A stretch of 64,000 nt of DNA, from NCBI GenBank assembly GCA_017591395.1, contig WEDG01008994.1:16750-80749 (forward strand), given 5' to 3'. The DNA is from Schistocephalus solidus (Eukaryota; Platyhelminthes; Cestoda; Diphyllobothriidea; Diphyllobothriidae). The number at the start of each line of letters is the position of its first letter. The stretch's first letter is position 1. Position numbers and translations under genes: made by a program. This document shows, in pieces, positions 46,829-57,807 of the stretch. The notes under the pieces are model-generated. The model was not told the DNA's origin, made no database searches, and saw only the letters and a program-made list of their open reading frames with translations.

Positions 46829-47010
46829 GGTCACTTGTGGATCCAGCGCCCAGAGACTGGCGAACCAGTGCCTGGAGCACCAACACTCAGCAGAGACCGC
46901 CGCCTCCACTGCCTTCACTACCCTCACACATTCACTCATCGCATGGGTCTACTCGGATTCATGCACCTCCACAAAAAGCTGCGGTAAATCACCGCAGGCC
47001 TGCCTATATA
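46829..47010 (+). pseudogene. 5'-truncated LINE fragment: last zinc finger
   Basis: GTCACTTGTGGATCC, then CAGAGACTGGCGAACCAGTG and CCTGGAGCACCAACACTCAG, align with 2368-2425. The frame then reads RRLHCLHYPHTFTHRMGLLG, then FMHLHKKLR and a stop, the equivalent of the last finger at 2767. The second Cys is now Tyr, so the finger is broken. A 5'-truncated copy of the same LINE family is the simplest reading. Confidence 0.8.
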
Positions 47011-47164
47011 ATCACACAGTCTCCCCACCACCGCATGCATTACAGATGCCCTCCCCTCTCCCCACCGGCACCTCTCACGTAAGTGACGAGTGTGCTATTC
47101 GACTCCTCTTTATGAGGCTTCTCAGTTATATGTGACATTAATAGAGCAACCATTATGGTAAGCA

Positions 47165-47405
47165 AATTCTGGCCTAGAGTAGACCTTAATCTGGTGGTGT
47201 ATGAGAGGGAGGGGTAGTGGCATGCAGATCCAGGCTGTACTAGCTGGGGTCCGTGCCACTGCCTATGTCCTCTGCTTGTTGTAAAAATCCTGGCCAAGTT
47301 TAGACTGTCGTCAGGTGGTGTAGTGACACGAAAGCCCAAACTGTATGAGCTGGGATCCATGTCGCTGCCCAAATCCTCTTGTTATTGTGTCAAAATCCTG
47401 GTTCA
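47165..47405. repeat. Two diverged tandem units of about 121 bp
   Basis: GGTGGTGTA recurs at 47193 and 47314. AGCTGGGGTCCGTGCCACTG matches AGCTGGGATCCATGTCGCTG, and AAAAATCCTGG matches CAAAATCCTGG in order. A third partial start leads into the next family A copy. Confidence 0.65.
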
Positions 47406-47675
47406 ATTGTTTGCTGTGGACCAGGAAGTTTGGTGGTATGCTTAGGTGCGGATTTTGCCGTGTCAGCCACCGGCGCCCTGATCCTGACTGCGATCTTCGT
47501 GCCTCTCTCTCTTGACACGCGGAACGGGCGGGTAGGGGGTAGAGAGAGTGCGGTAGGTGCAGTGCAAGTCAACCATCACTTAAAAGTAATTCACATGCAA
47601 GGCACCACGCTTGCTTTCAGCTAGCTTTCAGACGCACGGTGGACTGCATCGAACTCGACGGTTGAACTATCAGGT
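47400..47675 (+). repeat. Dispersed repeat family A, copy 5
   Basis: GTTTGGTGGTATGCTTAGG, GTCAGCCACCGGCGCCCTGA, AGAGAGAGTGCGGTAGGTGC, then ACTTAAAAGTAATTCACATG and GACGGTTGAACTATC. Confidence 0.78.
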
Positions 47676-47679
47676 CTAT

Positions 47680-49505
47680 TCAATTCAATCAGTTGTCAAC
47701 TGACAGGGCAGGGAGCTAGGAGTAATCTGCGATAGGACTTAATGCGAAAGGTGCAATTGCAAGCATTGATTCCGAGTCTGCGATTAATTGGCTCATGATC
47801 ATGGTAAGTTAGTGGCCTACACAAAAGCATTTTGCCCGAATTTAGGCCCGAATTTCGTAGGAGGAGTATCGTTTTCTTTGCTATGGCCACTAGGCTCTGC
47901 ATTAAGGACCTCACGTAGTCGGCTGTTACCTGAAGCGGTTTATTCAGGACAGCAGGGAGTTAACTGTTAACCTTTTTTCACCCCATTCCTGGGCAAAATT
48001 TTAGTAGTTTTTTTGATAATTCAGAGAAGCGTAACATTCCGCGACTAACAGAGCTCAACGAACTCTTTTGAAGTTATAGCCACAGTTAGGGACCGGGTTA
48101 CTGCAACGTGAACCAAAAGTTAAAAATTTAGTTCAGAATAAGAATGATTACTTGAGCGGAATTGTAATATTTACTGTCTAAGAGCATATTATCAAAGAAT
48201 ATCGCACACAAAAAGATGCCGGCTTTGTACCGAGCGTCTTTTCAGCCTCCTGAGAAAACTTAATTCAATAAAAAAGGGTTATCTATGTATTGGGCATTTG
48301 TATAAAGATTTTCAATGTTCTTACAAATTCAATTATATTTTATAGCAAACATAAGCAAAATTATGCGTTCTGGTAATCCTTTGAGAGCACATAATGTCTT
48401 CTTCAAGTTTCTCGTAGGTCATTAAAAGATAATATGCAGGGATAATAAAATATTGCGATGGATGTGGAAGATACTATATACTTAATTCTGGACCTCAATA
48501 AACGTCCAAACACGACTTTATTTGAATGCACATTGTACAGGCTTAAAAATTGCATAATCAGGAACCTTTTAAAATCAAAAGATAGCCTTTACTCGAGTGA
48601 AAACTGCAAGAAAACGTGAGTTGCCATCAAGTGATATTTTTTTCAGGAGGCCGAAAAGTTAACATCCTAGTGGCTGAACTACCTTGAACTTGTGGTCATA
48701 GGCAGTAAATATTACAATTTCACGTAAATAATCATCCCCATTCTAAAACGTGCTGTAAAATTTTGGCTCACATTGCATGAGATCGATCACTGGCCGTATA
48801 TTCCTGCCATTGAATTGGGTTTGTGAGAACGTCACCTAAATTACATCAGCATCAGCAATGACACAGGGGAAAACCGCCTATAAACCGTCCTTTCTGTGAG
48901 TATGTCACTCTGTGCTATTCTGAGCTGTGGATATTTTGTGTGAAAAGTCAGAATTCTTCGAAATTCTATCAACGTGGCTGAAATGTTTACCAAATTCATA
49001 CTCATTATATCCCATTATGTCGCAGGCTGTACAAGAATTAGGAAGCTATAATCATGCGCACCCGGTGTTCATTCATCCGACCTGGCTAGAGGACTCAGTA
49101 CGCGCGTCCGACTTTACCTTGGAGTTATCGGCAAGAGGCTTTGCAGGCAGACACATAGTGAGAGCTAAATACTTTGAAAGGTATAACGGCACGAAAGGCC
49201 AGGAAAGACTGAAATATTGCTAGCTTATAAGAGCAAACCAGCACAAAATATAAGTCTCCCCCACTTCTTGTTGAGCGGTAGCAATTATCGGGTGCTGTAT
49301 TAGATTCAGCAGTTGTTGAAGGGGATAATTTCGAAATCACACAAACTGTGCTTGGCCAAGTCCTTGGAAGCGCTGGCCAAAGAAAGCCCCTACTAATCTC
49401 GTTGAAGTCGTTGATGCAAAAAATGGAAATGAGGTTCTCTTTCAGAGAAGCAGCTTCTGGTAGATCCTGGCAGACCACTAGGTTTAACCGATGTTACCCA
49501 TTCTT
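47680..49505. other. No gene seen
   Basis: AT-rich with no recognised domain. A frame at 48927-49223 is open for 98 codons but has no signature and no supporting neighbours. Confidence 0.45.
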
Positions 49506-49510
49506 TGTTT

Positions 49511-49841
49511 GGTAATACTTACGCAGATATCGCTCATAAACAGAAAATCAGAACAGTAACCACCGGCAATACAGGCTGCTTGGGGCAAAATTACAGGTAA
49601 ATGAGGGATTAGGTTCAAGGTTACGATTATATAAAGGGTTAAGGTTAGGGTGTAGGGTTCAGGGTAGGTTGGGATTAAGGTCAGGAAAACGGTGTAGGTT
49701 TATGTTAAGGCTAGCGTCAGAGTTAGGATACAGGCATATTTATCCTTATTGAAATTCTCCGTATGCTCAACTTTATAAATTGGGCGGGACTGTCCCATTT
49801 CGATGTCCTGCTTAGGGGGGCCATATAAATAATCTTGACTC
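49511..49841. mobile_element. Family D element, core in TTAGGG orientation
   Basis: The left end begins GGTAATACTTACGCAGATAT and passes AGTAACCACCGGCAATACAG. The right end has GGGCGGGACTGTCCC, GATGTCCTGCTTAGG and GGGCCATATAAATAATC, roughly its inverse. The core (49600-49735) has AGGGTTAAGGTTAGGGTG, TAGGGTTCAGGG and similar. It is opposite in core orientation to the copies at 42.9 and 53.2 kb. Confidence 0.68.
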
Positions 49842-50184
49842 TTTATTAATCGTAAAGATAATGTAAATCTATTTTAGGACTATAAATTATCATTAGATGC
49901 TTTCTAGATACTCAAACGGTCACTGAGACTGTTTCATGGCAAGTGTCTTAATTTCGAATATCATATAAACCACACTAATTTCGAATCATGTAGGTGAGCA
50001 AAGAGCATTTAAATAAGAGCTTACATAACTGAAACAGCTGTCTTCTTTACGGAAATAATTTTAGCCTCAATAACCACCGTGTCTGCAGTGAAAGTGTCTT
50101 GTCGTGCTGATTAGTGTCACCTTCCCCAATCAGAATTCCCCTGGATATGTAAAGGCATGTCTCCGCTGAGGGAGACCTGAAAAA

Positions 50185-50222
50185 ATGGCAGCTATCCAAA
50201 AGATCTTTTGGATAGCTGCCAT
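50185..50222. repeat. Perfect 38 bp palindrome
   Basis: The left half ATGGCAGCTATCCAAAAGA is followed by its exact reverse complement, with no spacer, centred on AGATCT. It is isolated in unannotated DNA. Confidence 0.95.
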
Positions 50223-50414
50223 AATTAATATGCTGCTTTATACTAGGCTGTATACGTGAAGCTGCAGTTTGTAAAACGTCTCTGGTACGGTAGTTTAAGA
50301 CAGTGTCACTCGATGCGATTCCCGGTTTAAAAGTTAATTTCGTAGCCTTAGCAAACAGGGTTCATTTGCCCGTGGTTCCAGGCTGTGCGTTGCCAAAGAG
50401 ACTTGAAGTCCAAA

Positions 50415-50611
50415 CTTAAACGCTACTTTTTACCACCAGAAGGGTCTACGCCTTTACAGACAGAACAAATAAAATACCACGAGATAAAATACAGTCAACC
50501 CACGTCTTTCATTTTCTCCATATTTCTTAAACGCTACTTTTACAGACAGAACAAATAAAATACCACGAGATAAAATACAGTCAACCCACGTCTTTAATTT
50601 TCTCCATATTT
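50415..50611. repeat. Recent tandem duplication, offset 86 bp
   Basis: TACAGACAGAACAAATAAAA begins at 50455 and again at 50541, and the identity continues through ACCCACGTCTTT to CTCCATATTT with one mismatch. Both copies are preceded by CTTAAACGCTACTTTT. The second lacks about 24 bp present in the first. Confidence 0.92.
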
Positions 50612-50614
50612 GAC

Positions 50615-51280
50615 TAATGTTGGTTGCGCTAACTGCCTTTGTGAAGTTAGCAAAAAAGATGAAAGGTGCCTTGGTCTTCGTCTCTCCTTGAACGACTAAA
50701 GGACCTCCTGACAACTGAATCCAATTAACAGGCTATATAAGTGCTCGTATGGATCATACGACACACCGAACGACAACCTGATTGGGTTCCATCCTAGGAA
50801 AAACATTTAGCTGAAGAAGGATGCCGCTGGGGCTGAGGTGGAGGCACTCAAGTGTTGCACACGGGTGCAGCTAGTAATATAACATTTTGAGTGCAATTTG
50901 CCACTGTCTGAGTAACCAGGCTCGTGCCCTATCTCCTTTCAAGGAATTGACTGGGAGACAAAATTTCATTTCCTTGTTGCCCAGGCGTCCGAATCTAGAG
51001 CCCTCTTAAATGGTTCCTTGATAAAAAGCGAACGAAAACACAGGTCAACTACCGAGGGAGACTGGACTCGTGAAGAAGGCTATCCTACGGGACATAATTC
51101 AATATCTGTTCATTTTAACTACACAAAAAAGAAAAGTGTAGGAAATTTCCCGAAGAACATGTATGCCCAATTACGGATGGTCTGTTCCTCCAAGATTATC
51201 ACTGAAGGAAATCAATAGACGGATGCTTCGTCAGTAATGAAAGATAAAGCGGTGGAGGAGCACTTGACCTATTGTATTGC
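50615..51280. other. No gene seen; downstream flank of the ZO-like gene
   Basis: The 3' untranslated region of the ZO-like gene should start here on the minus strand. No clear poly(A) signal was found, and no independent gene is supported. Confidence 0.4.
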
Positions 51281-51282
51281 AT

Positions 51283-51702
51283 TTAGAAATGAAAGATGAG
51301 CAGGGAGATAACACTGTCAGCAATTTGGCAAGTGACTCCGGCACTGCTGTCGCTGTCAATGTCAGTATCTCTGAAGGTGGTTATGTTTCGGTCTCCAGCA
51401 AGCCAGGGAGCAGTCGGACGGGCCTCGTGCCAATTTCGTGTAGCCTGCGGTACCGTTTCGTTCTCTGATGAGGAGTTCGCGTCCGTCAGAGTAGCTGCAT
51501 GCATAACTGACAGGGCCCAGCAGCGTATTTCCTCACCTCTGCGGTCACGTCGGTGAGTGTGAAAGCGAGGCAGAGTGAGGACTACTGGCTTTAGAAATTG
51601 AAGGCCCTTTGGGCCGCACATTACCAGTGGACTGACGATGTGAGGCTTTCCACTTTCCGAGGCCGTATCACTGCCACAAGCACCCTCCTTTCCGTCATAA
51701 AC
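51283..51702 (-). CDS. ZO/TJP-like junction scaffold, last coding exon (ZU5 domain end)
   Basis: Final exon of 420 bp, with acceptor TTTTCGCCCAG| at 51703, phase 0, and the stop at 51283-51285. It reads VYDGKEG, then KPHIVSPLVMCGPKGLQFLK, then PVVLTLPRF. SPLVMCGPxGLxFLKPVxLxLP is, as I recall the family, the hallmark of the ZU5 domain at the C-terminus of ZO-1/TJP proteins. The end, SVISLLIFHF, parallels the ZO-1 ending VSVLIDHF. ZO proteins are membrane-associated guanylate-kinase scaffolds linking junction proteins to actin; in flatworms the site would be septate or adherens-type junctions (inference). UNC5 and ankyrin also have ZU5 domains, but there a death domain should follow, and here the protein stops. 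A middle region rich in Ser, Asn and Glu is longer than I would expect. Confidence 0.87.
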   Translation of the reverse strand, partial: VYDGKEGACGSDTASESGKPHIVSPLVMCGPKGLQFLKPVVLTLPRFHTHRRDRRGEEIRCWALSVMHAATLTDANSSSENETVPQATRNWHEARPTAPWLAGDRNITTFRDTDIDSDSSAGVTCQIADSVISLLIFHF

Positions 51703-51864
51703 CTGGGCGAAAATTTGGATCAGTGCTTAACGGTAGTCTGGGCAGGTTAATTGTGTAGTAAAAATGTCAGCTGAAAGATGTCTGATAACTAATTTTTATG
51801 AAGGCTAACTGGCTACTGTCAGGATATTAGGTAGTAATTATGTGTTTAAATAGGGATAACTAAC
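51703..51864 (-). other. Intron in the ZU5 domain of the ZO-like gene
   Basis: A 162 bp intron, donor ACGG|GTTAGT and acceptor GCCCAG|GTTTAT, phase 0 on both sides. Joining gives LYLR followed by VYDG, which aligns with the YFKV region of ZO-1. Confidence 0.82.
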
Positions 51865-52294
51865 CCGTAAGTAGAGGGTCTGCTTTGTCTGCATTTCGGG
51901 AAGTGCACCGGCAGGAACTTCCAGCATCACGCCATGCTCGGGGATTATCAGTTTGCCACCGATGTGATCGAATTCCCCTGAAGTTTCAGCAACTACTGCC
52001 CTCGGCTCGGAAATGATCCCACAGGGCATATTTCTTGCCGACAACGGCTTTCTGCTAATGCCATATGAACGTGGAAAATCGTCGAACACGAACCAAGAGT
52101 CCCCCCTGTCCTCCTCTCCATGCAATTCCCCCTCTTCCCCTTTTACGGTACTCTTATCACTGTCGTCATCTTGATCATCCTTGATCGGCAGCTCTGGTAC
52201 GATAGGAAACGTCATTAGGGCCTTGTCACTCTTGCCGTCCACAAAACTCGAAATGGGCTCTGTTTGGGAGATTTCGTCGACAGTAATGCCCCTC
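51865..52294 (-). CDS. ZO/TJP-like junction scaffold, penultimate exon (ZU5 start)
   Basis: A 430 bp exon with acceptor TTTTTTGTTTCAG| at 52295 (entering with one base of a split codon) and donor ACGG|GTTAGT at 51864 (phase 0). The first 95 residues are a charged, disordered linker with DDQDDDSDKS and EEGELHGEEDRGDSW. It is followed by SEPRAVVAETSGEFDHIGGK, then LIIPEHGVMLEVPAGALPE and TLYLR. The GxFDHxGGxL and GVxxxxPxGAxPE patterns are the first half of a ZU5 domain, in the form seen in ZO proteins. The domain is completed by the next exon. No start codon belongs in this exon. Confidence 0.87.
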
Positions 52295-53223
52295 CTGAAA
52301 CAAAAAATTGAACTTATGTCTTGAGTATCTGACCAAGCATGATTAATAAAGGGTCTGCTTTTTCAAGTTGAAAAATTCTAAAGTGATTATCTGGGCAGAA
52401 TGGTAAAGAAAACATGGAAATTTGGTAGGTTGAGGAATGTGCTTTCAAAGGGGTCTCATTGTGACTTGGTTGAATGCAGCTTGAATAGCTTAGTCTTCTT
52501 GGCAGAATATGAGATTCTTATATAGAAGAAAGGCCTATTAAGTAACCAGATATAGTGCAGATTAGGTTAGCTTTGAGTGATGAAGTATATTTATTGTCCT
52601 GAGTGCGGTGCGAACACACCGGGGAGTACTCCTTCGTTCACCAATTTGCACATTAGTATGCAAAAGGTACACAGTCTTTCTGGATGAGTCAGGGAATGTG
52701 CGCGGATTAAAATCCAAAGAGACGGGTTATGCCAATAATTTCAGAAGTTCTATTATCGAAATACTGATTATATTACAAGCACGAAGTTGATGACGACAGA
52801 GAAATCTCGGAAAAATTGATAAATAATCTGCTTCCTCTTCGGCAGTGGAGCCCTAGATCAAAAATTCTCTTTAGAAGAGATCTGGGTAGTGTAGGTCTTC
52901 GTTCGGAACAACGCGTGTCAATACAAATTTTTCGGAATGTTGTCTCACAACATTTCCTCAAGCACACAAACAAATTCTCCTTAGTTGTCAGCACTGTGGG
53001 AGTTTATAATCTCATGGGAACTTCAACTATTCTTGTTCGCAGTTCATGTGTTTTTCCAAACTACTGAAGATCCACGGAATAGCTTTTTTCAAAGCCTCAA
53101 ATTGATATCAAGATGCCTCGTAAAACAGGGAATAGGGACCGCCATCGGGTTTCACAGGTATCCTTACGGAAAATTTCGGGAAAAGTAAATATTACCGAGC
53201 CCTACCCCCCCTAACTGCTAAAT

Positions 53224-53605
53224 GGTGAAGATGCCTTATATGGTCGCCTTAACAGGATATGGAAATAGGACCGTTCCACCCACTTAAAATAGATGGCTTT
53301 GCGATAACGTTAAGGAAGGGTACATATCTCCGTGTTTTAACTCTAACATACAAGTAAACTGTAACCTTGATTTAAAACCCTAGTCCTACCCTAAACCTAA
53401 ACCTTACAGTTAACATCAGTCTTAACCTTAACTCTTAACGTAATCCTGATCCTAATCATAACCTTAACCTTAATCATCAAATTAACCCCAACCTTCACCC
53501 TAATCTTAAATCAACTTTCTCCGGAAGTTGGCGCGAACGCACAGGGGTTGCGGGCATTTCCTGGTTTCGTGTCCTGTTTAGACGGTCATATAAGTCATCC
53601 TTACC
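53224..53605. mobile_element. Family D element, best-matched inverted repeats
   Basis: The left end GGTGAAGATGCCTTATATGG followed by TCGCC is the inverse of the right end GGTCATATAAGTCATCCTTACC in all but a few bases. Further in, CCCACTTAAAATAGATGGCT and TTGCGATAACG face GGCGCGAACGCAC and CGGGCATTTCCTGG. The core (53335-53515) is a degenerate CCTTAAC/CCCTAA array. No coding potential. Confidence 0.78.
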
Positions 53606-53919
53606 CTAACCTTAACCAAACCCCTATCTTAAATCCGATCCTAACCGTAACAGACTCTTATCTCCTTGGCACTCAGCGTGAAGGCTCCGAAATAGGGGAA
53701 GATTCTTAGTATTGTACCTTGTTTATTTTTGTCGACAGATAGCCACATAATTGGATGCTTTGTTTGCTTTGTAAACGAGACTTACTTCCTCAAAACACGA
53801 TGGCGATCAATAATTATGCTAAGAACATGATTCATACGACCGGCTGAAATGCTGGGTTTCTGATCCGTGCCATTCAGTCAAAGTGTGACATGGAAACCCT
53901 GTGGGTCTTAAGGTATAAT

Positions 53920-54015
53920 GGGGCAAGGTTACGAGGTTAGAATAATATCGTTCGGTTATGAAATGAGAGGTCTTAGCCACGGCAAATTGTGAAAATCACC
54001 GTCATATGAACTATG
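53920..54015 (+). repeat. Repeat family H, copy 1
   Basis: Contains TATGAAATGAGAGGTCTTAG, CCACGG and TGTGAAAATCACCG. It recurs with changes at 54430-54515 (TATGGAATGAGATGTCTTAG, GGTGAAAATCACCAG) and in part at 59655-59705 (GGGGTCTTAGCCAAAG). A short-range direct duplication is likely for the first two. Confidence 0.6.
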
Positions 54016-54429
54016 AGATGGATACGAATGAACGGTGACTTCCGTTCATCAGTATCAACCATTGATTCTGACCAACCACCTGATTTATTCATAAGGTCAA
54101 AGATACCAGAAACGAAATTTGCTACCCAATTCGATAATGCCTCCTTTGTAGTAATAGTAGACAGAAATACACCATTTATATTCCGTGATGTCTGTAATAC
54201 TGTACTTCGATGTAAGAACTCATAGTTCAGAATTGTACGCATTTCCGGCTTTTCCATCTTTCGACAAGAGCATTAAAATACCTTTTACGTTTATTTAAAA
54301 GCGCAAATTCATTTAAAAAGAGTTGGCTTTCAAAAAACTACAAAAGAATGTCAAAATATAATGCCAAAGTACAATAAATTCTCAAAGTTGACCATATAAC
54401 GCACTACAAATTTTATACTTCAACACCCA

Positions 54430-54515
54430 ATACTTCCATGAGGTAAAGATAAGATAAATTCGTTATGGAATGAGATGTCTTAGCCAAAACGCATGGTGAA
54501 AATCACCAGCAAAAA
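54430..54515 (+). repeat. Repeat family H, copy 2
   Basis: Colinear with 53920-54015. The frame at 54530-54745 on the minus strand just beyond it has no signature and is not called. 54520-55055 otherwise shows no gene. Confidence 0.55.
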
Positions 54516-55059
54516 ATGTCAACACCTCCTTAACTAAAAGAAGCAAACGCCTCGTCCAGTTCGTAAGAAATTACGTCTTCTTCAAATTTCATGCTTGAGG
54601 AAAGGGCATTTTTTAGTTTTAAAATCTTTGTCCATTCGCATTCAGGGTTTCTGAACTGCATGCTGTATACCTTCCGTCTAAGGAAAATCACACATTTCTC
54701 TATAACACAACAAATAGTCTCATAGTGTTCATATAATTTCGCCATGGATGAGGACCATGTTGTTTACTTTATAAGCAGCATTAATAAACAAACAGATAGG
54801 ATACTTGGTGAGTGGAAATTTCAGGGGCTTAAAACTCTCATAATTATTATTTTTTTAAAAACCGGAAGATACCCTTTCTTCAAGTATAAAATGTGAAGAA
54901 CAGTTACGTTGCTAAAAGCCACGACCAAAAAATTCTTTTCGGGCCTGTTTTATATGAAATACATTTAAATTTATTAGGGCATCGAACATAAATGAGAAAA
55001 ATTCCTTCTATTTAAGTAGCCATTTTAAAAGTTTTATTTTTTGCAGGTAGTTGGAGAGA

Positions 55060-55235
55060 AATGCGTTCAAATGCCGGTATTCTGATGCGACCGAAATTTC
55101 TCATGATTATACTGCATGCTAATTAACTGTATTTAAGTCATCTTTTTGAAACGAAAACGAATTTTAGAATTTCGATCAATATTAAGTGAGATGGCAAATC
55201 AGTCAAAACAGCTAAAATATTTGCTTTATTGGGGT
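55060..55235 (+). repeat. Dispersed repeat family G, copy 2
   Basis: Matches 16745-16990 in the same orientation: GCAGGTAGTTGGA, TTCAAATGCCGGTATTCTGA, TGCATGCTAATTAACTGTAT. Function unknown. Confidence 0.5.
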
Positions 55236-55804
55236 GATGCAGTTGGGCATTTGGCCGAGACGAGGGTAAAACATGTATGATTACGCAATCCATCCGCAAA
55301 ATAACGTGACCATTCATACGTTATAGGGGGTGGGTGGAGACTTCAAAATATTAAACGGAGGGATGCGCAGGTAAAGGTGAGGATAATGCTGTCGTAAACA
55401 AAATCCATCTTCTACACATAGTCAGAATTTGTTTAATTGTTAACAATCTCCCTAAGGGATAACTACAGAGTTTGCTGTTTATCCCTCATCTGTATCTACT
55501 TAAGATGGACCGACTAGCCTGGGCTTTCCCGGAGATGGCGATCGTTCGATAAACACTTACATTTAATTAGACATAGCCTATAAGTTGTGCTTGAAGCCGA
55601 CACCCCCGTACACACAAAACAATTCTGACGAGTCACTTACCCTCTCAGCTCCGGCGAAAGTGGTTACTTGCGTTCCCCCACGCTAAACAGCGATTTTGGG
55701 AATTCTTAATTTATCGCCACCGAAATTGGTGACGTGGTGACACACTGACATCTGCCAGCTTCTGAAAGATCATATCTCAAAATATCTGGTGTTATGGGAG
55801 TACT

Positions 55805-56134
55805 GGTAAGACACGGAAATAAAATCCCACCTAGGAATACAGGCAGATCTACGCTACAGTTCACTAAGGGTGAAAATTCCTGTATTTGAACCATAACTCT
55901 TAAATAATGATTTAAGCGCAAATCTTAACCCAACCCATAACACTGAGCCCAACCCTAGCTCTTATCCTGCTGTGACCATAATCCTAACCCTAGCCTTAAC
56001 ACTGCCCTTACATTAACCTAAAACTTAACGACAAACACTAATCTAAATTCTAACCATAATCTCCCTGGTATTTAGCATTAGACTACCCGTACTACGGGGA
56101 TTCCTAATCCCGCGTCCTAAAATGGTATTTTACC
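55805..56134. mobile_element. Family D element, diverged
   Basis: Starts GGTAAGACACGGAAATAAAA and CCCACCTAGGAATACAGGCA, and ends CCCGCGTCCTAAAATGGTAT and TTTACC, its approximate inverse. The core (55920-56065) has ATCCTAACCCTAGCCTTAAC and similar. The ends are less well matched than in the 53.2 kb copy. Confidence 0.6.
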
Positions 56135-57807
56135 TTCTATAACTTCCCACTTTTGGCAATTTTGCCAGCTATTCACGCGCGTTCAAGGCGCACCCTAAGG
56201 AAAGAAGGCGAAGAAGTACGGTCCAGAGGAGTTATAGTCCAGGATCGCTAATAATCTAGTTGGCTTCAAGCTAAACCTGTGCGCAGTAATCATATGATGC
56301 AAACGTCACGCATTTCTGAAGCCAGTATTTACTATCCTACACTGAAGAGCCAAGAAGTGTTTACAAGGGTTGTCGTCAGTTAACAACTTCCATTTCCAGA
56401 CAAACTCCTAAACATTCTTTTAACTCGCCTACAAAGACGACTATGAGGTTATTCTTCATTAGCTCTTTCGCAGATAGGTAAGTAGGTAAGCAAGTTGATA
56501 ACCTGTAGCTCCCACATTTTATTAAGAAGTTTTCCATTCTTTTCCGCCCGCGTAGTTGAGAGGTGGCCATCATTTTGTTTGACCTGCTCGCAACTGTGTA
56601 CCGCATCCTACGGAGGGAGGCTCTTTCGCCGCATTACCGAGCTGTGTTGTCGGAAATGTCGACAGTTTAATACTAGGGGTTGCTTTTAACTTGCAAATCT
56701 TATGTGACGCTCCTCTCCCTCGGAGAGAAACCGTAGCGAAAATATCGTTAAGCTGTCTAATCGAGGTGTTGCTGGGTTCACTTCGGCCGTCTCGAACGCC
56801 AACAGTAATGAGAATAATGCAATAGGTTCGGTCGCTGAATTGTTAAATTTGGCGGCGTTGGATATCTCTTCTGCAACCAAGCTCAGGACATATACGGCAG
56901 TATTAGTGTTGAAGAAGTAGTCGCGCATCCGCTCTTATACCAGATTTTGATAATTTGGGCTGTCTCAGTGACACTCACTGTGGATTTAGTTACTTTAAAG
57001 GCCTCCAGAAGGAATCCTATAAAGACACAGGTCTCTTTTTCGTAAAAGTTCTTAAGATAAAAAACTCTTCCGTACATGTCCTCGGACACGCGTTTTTTAC
57101 TGAACAGTGTGCTTAACGATTGCATGCCTTCCCAACCACTCGTTAGACTAGCACGAAACGTATACTGAGCCAAAGTTTGACATCATTAAGGTATCAGCCT
57201 CCAGGAAAAAAACCGTACAATTTTTTAAGTAATTTTCATTCTGTAGCGTGAAACTGTCTAAATGTGCCGTGATTATCTCACTGCAGGTAAAACTTAATGA
57301 TACCTGCTTTTTGTAATCGAAAAGTTAGCTTTTTCCAAAAAATATGATGCGTGCTTCCCACGTTTGCTAATCTACCTCACCTTGTTTGACAGCTATGTGT
57401 TATCTAACTCTATCTCTGATGATGGATTCGTGTGAGAAGCCGAAAAATCAGGCTAATAAAGCTCTTGTTCTAGTGATCTTGTCTCTTTTTATGCATTACT
57501 TCCTGAAATTTGTTTAAGTAACTTTGAAATCTCGAAAGAGTTTACAATGCTTTTCTCAGAAATCAATCAAAGACTCTAAATACTCGTCTCTGAAGTTAGG
57601 AAAAGCAATTTTACGTGTTTTATGAAACACATTGTATGTGCCTATAGGATCTAGGATATGTTTCCAACTGACCCCTATCTTAACCATCTTCTAAAAGCAC
57701 TATAAACGACGAAATTTAGTTTAGTTTGAAGCAGCCGGAAATTTGGGTAGAATAGGGCAACTACAAGTATTATGCAATGCAGGTTGGCGATTAACTTTGT
57801 AGCATAC

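Larger units (their letters stand above)
52295..57807 (-). other. Probable intron of the ZO-like gene
   Basis: If the exon at 57808-58009 belongs to this gene, this 5513 bp is one intron. It contains two family D elements and families G and H. The open frames between 56376 and 57173 on the minus strand lie in different frames and were not assigned. 52300-53220 and 56140-57800 otherwise hold nothing recognisable. Confidence 0.5.

Noticed and set aside
48927..49223. 98-codon plus-strand open frame as a gene
   Set aside because: No signature, no supporting splice sites and no neighbouring coding sequence; the length is reachable by chance.
51865..52294. UNC5 netrin receptor or ankyrin as the source of the ZU5 domain
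   Set aside because: The protein ends directly after ZU5, with no death domain. The SPLVMCGP/FLKPV block and FHF-type terminus fit ZO proteins better.
56376..57173. Exons of an additional gene on the minus strand
   Set aside because: Three adjacent frames are in different registers, have no recognisable domain, and no consistent splice sites linking them were seen.
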